Positions 47,396 to 48,528 of a DNA stretch of 48,528 bases are shown piece by piece (position 1 is the first letter of the stretch; every line of letters starts with the position of its first letter). Origin of the DNA: a bacterium HR24 (lineage in GTDB: Bacteria > Chloroflexota > Dehalococcoidia > SM23-28-2 > HRBIN24); contig BEIA01000003.1 in assembly GCA_002898715.1 (NCBI GenBank), positions 1 through 48,528 of the forward strand. Reading direction: 5' to 3'. The notes beneath the pieces are model-generated. The model saw only the letters and a program-made list of their open reading frames with translations, ran no database searches and was not told the origin of the DNA. The translations under genes and the position numbers were made by a program.

Positions 47396-47499
47396 ACTCC
47401 GGCCCGCACGGCGGCAACTCACAGCGCCTCGGCACCCTCTCACAAGCCAGCGCCCGGGGATCAGCAGTGGGGCCCCGGTGTCATCGGTGGGGCATGCGC

Positions 47500-48528
47500 T
47501 CAGTCGGGTCGCAAGGCGGCGCCCACCTCGCCCGTCGGCGGGAAGTCCTGGGAAACGCTGGTCCAGGGGTCGGAGCTCGCCCAACTCCGCGAGCAGGACT
47601 CGCCGGGCTGGACCAGGGTGCACGACTGGACCCTCGGCCCCCCGAACCCCTGAACGCCCTCATAGAAGTGCATGTTGGACGCCTTCCCGGGCACGCTCAC
47701 CTGATTCTGGGCCCAGGCGAACGCCACGCCCAGGAACCGGTACACGCCTGCCACGAAGGCCCAGTGCTCGGTAGTGTCCCCGGGGAACCTGCGCGCGACC
47801 ATGCCTCCGACGAAGACGGCCTGTGAACAGCCGGCCCCGTTGCAGGCGGACAGCCGGTAGTAGAACGACCACATGTCGCCCGTGGGCATGCCGACGGGGA
47901 TTGTGTTGCCCCAGAGCAGAGAGGGGACAGGCACCTGTACCGAGTTGGTGCCGAAGTTGAACTCCCGGTTCAGGGCCGACTCCAGGAGGTAGGTGCTGGC
48001 CCCTTCTGAAGGGAGGAAGGAGATGCAGGCCACCCCCATCCCACAGGGCCAGATGGAGGCCAGCGACGGGGCCGACGGAGGCTCCTGGGCGGTCGGGATG
48101 GCGGGCCCGCCCGGGTCGGTGATGACCCCGTTGGCGATGCCGTCCCCGTCGCCCAGCCCGCCATCGATGAGGGTGAGGAAGATGACGTTGTCGCCGTCGT
48201 TGTCGCCCAGGGAGAGCGGGGCCCACAACCGGCCCCCTCCGCCTTCACCCCCTCCACCGATGCCACCACTGCCGCCGCTTCCGCCTCCGCCGTCGACGCC
48301 ATCGCCACCCCCGCCGCCGCTTCCGCCTCCGCCGTCGACGCCATCGCCACCACTGCCGCCGCTTCCGCCTCCGCCGCCGATCCCGCCGCCCCCGCCGCCG
48401 ATCCCGCCGCCCCCGCCGCCTCCGCTCCTCCGGAGCTTCAGCCAAACGGCATTGGAGGGAATGGCCTGGGGCAGGGTGACCTGAACCGTGATACTGCCGC
48501 CCAGGGGCACCTCCGCGGCGCTCAGGCA
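47500..48528 (-). CDS. Secreted choice-of-anchor-type protein with Gly-rich insertion, N-terminus beyond window
   Basis: Frame open to the right edge (CLSAAEVPLGGSITVQVTLPQAIPSNAVWLKLRR...); LGDNDGDNVIFLTLIDGGLGDGDGIANGVITDPGGP resembles choice-of-anchor U domain. Confidence 0.72.
   Translation of the reverse strand, partial: CLSAAEVPLGGSITVQVTLPQAIPSNAVWLKLRRSGGGGGGGIGGGGGGIGGGGGSGGSGGDGVDGGGGSGGGGGDGVDGGGGSGGSGGIGGGGEGGGGRLWAPLSLGDNDGDNVIFLTLIDGGLGDGDGIANGVITDPGGPAIPTAQEPPSAPSLASIWPCGMGVACISFLPSEGASTYLLESALNREFNFGTNSVQVPVPSLLWGNTIPVGMPTGDMWSFYYRLSACNGAGCSQAVFVGGMVARRFPGDTTEHWAFVAGVYRFLGVAFAWAQNQVSVPGKASNMHFYEGVQGFGGPRVQSCTLVQPGESCSRSWASSDPWTSVSQDFPPTGEVGAALRPD
48242..48432 (-). repeat. Gly-rich coding tandem repeat including 42-bp units
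   Basis: Two units DGVDGGGGSGGGGG / DGVDGGGGSGGSGG flanked by G-rich (GGGGIG)n sequence. Confidence 0.85.

Noticed and set aside
45950-47623. 557-aa minus-strand ORF across the AmrS-like gene
   Set aside because: Antisense to a radical SAM enzyme with CxxxCxxC; no domain signature.
48242-48432. Possible CRISPR or non-coding satellite
   Set aside because: Repeat is in frame within an open coding sequence with no unique spacers.
1-48528. tRNA/rRNA genes, transposases, integrases, phage genes, toxin-antitoxin or defence systems
   Set aside because: None recognised by eye; the NERD protein alone is not enough to call a defence system. tRNAscan-SE, Infernal and PADLOC/DefenseFinder runs would settle this.

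Overview
High-GC bacterial chromosome segment, densely coded. The gene content (F420 enzymes, Cdc48-type AAA+ ATPase, TP-rich PBP tail, choice-of-anchor protein) suggests Chloroflexota or a related lineage; this is an inference. About 40 protein-coding genes are supported. I saw no rRNA, tRNA, CRISPR array or mobile element. The most interesting part is a sulfur-assimilation island at about 3.2-9.5 kb. It starts with a consensus promoter, a SAM-I (S-box) riboswitch and an intrinsic terminator in front of a divergent threonine-synthase-like PLP enzyme, a stand-alone NIL-domain protein and a CysO-like ubiquitin-fold sulfur carrier. An Rrf2 regulator, CysK, a carrier-E1 (MoaD/ThiS-MoeB/ThiF) fusion, a second free CysO-like carrier with a C-terminal extension after GG, and a CysO-dependent-type CysM follow. 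I propose that this encodes two parallel protein-thiocarboxylate routes, one to cysteine and one (riboswitch-controlled) to homocysteine, sharing one E1; this is a hypothesis. Other notable items are a Cdc48/p97-like ATPase whose second Walker B reads DQLD instead of DExD, a MOSC protein with an extra C-terminal domain, a membrane-anchored HEWVHH putative metallopeptidase, two distant paralogous orphan substrate-binding proteins, and a Gly-rich 42-bp tandem insertion in a choice-of-anchor-type secreted protein running off the right edge.
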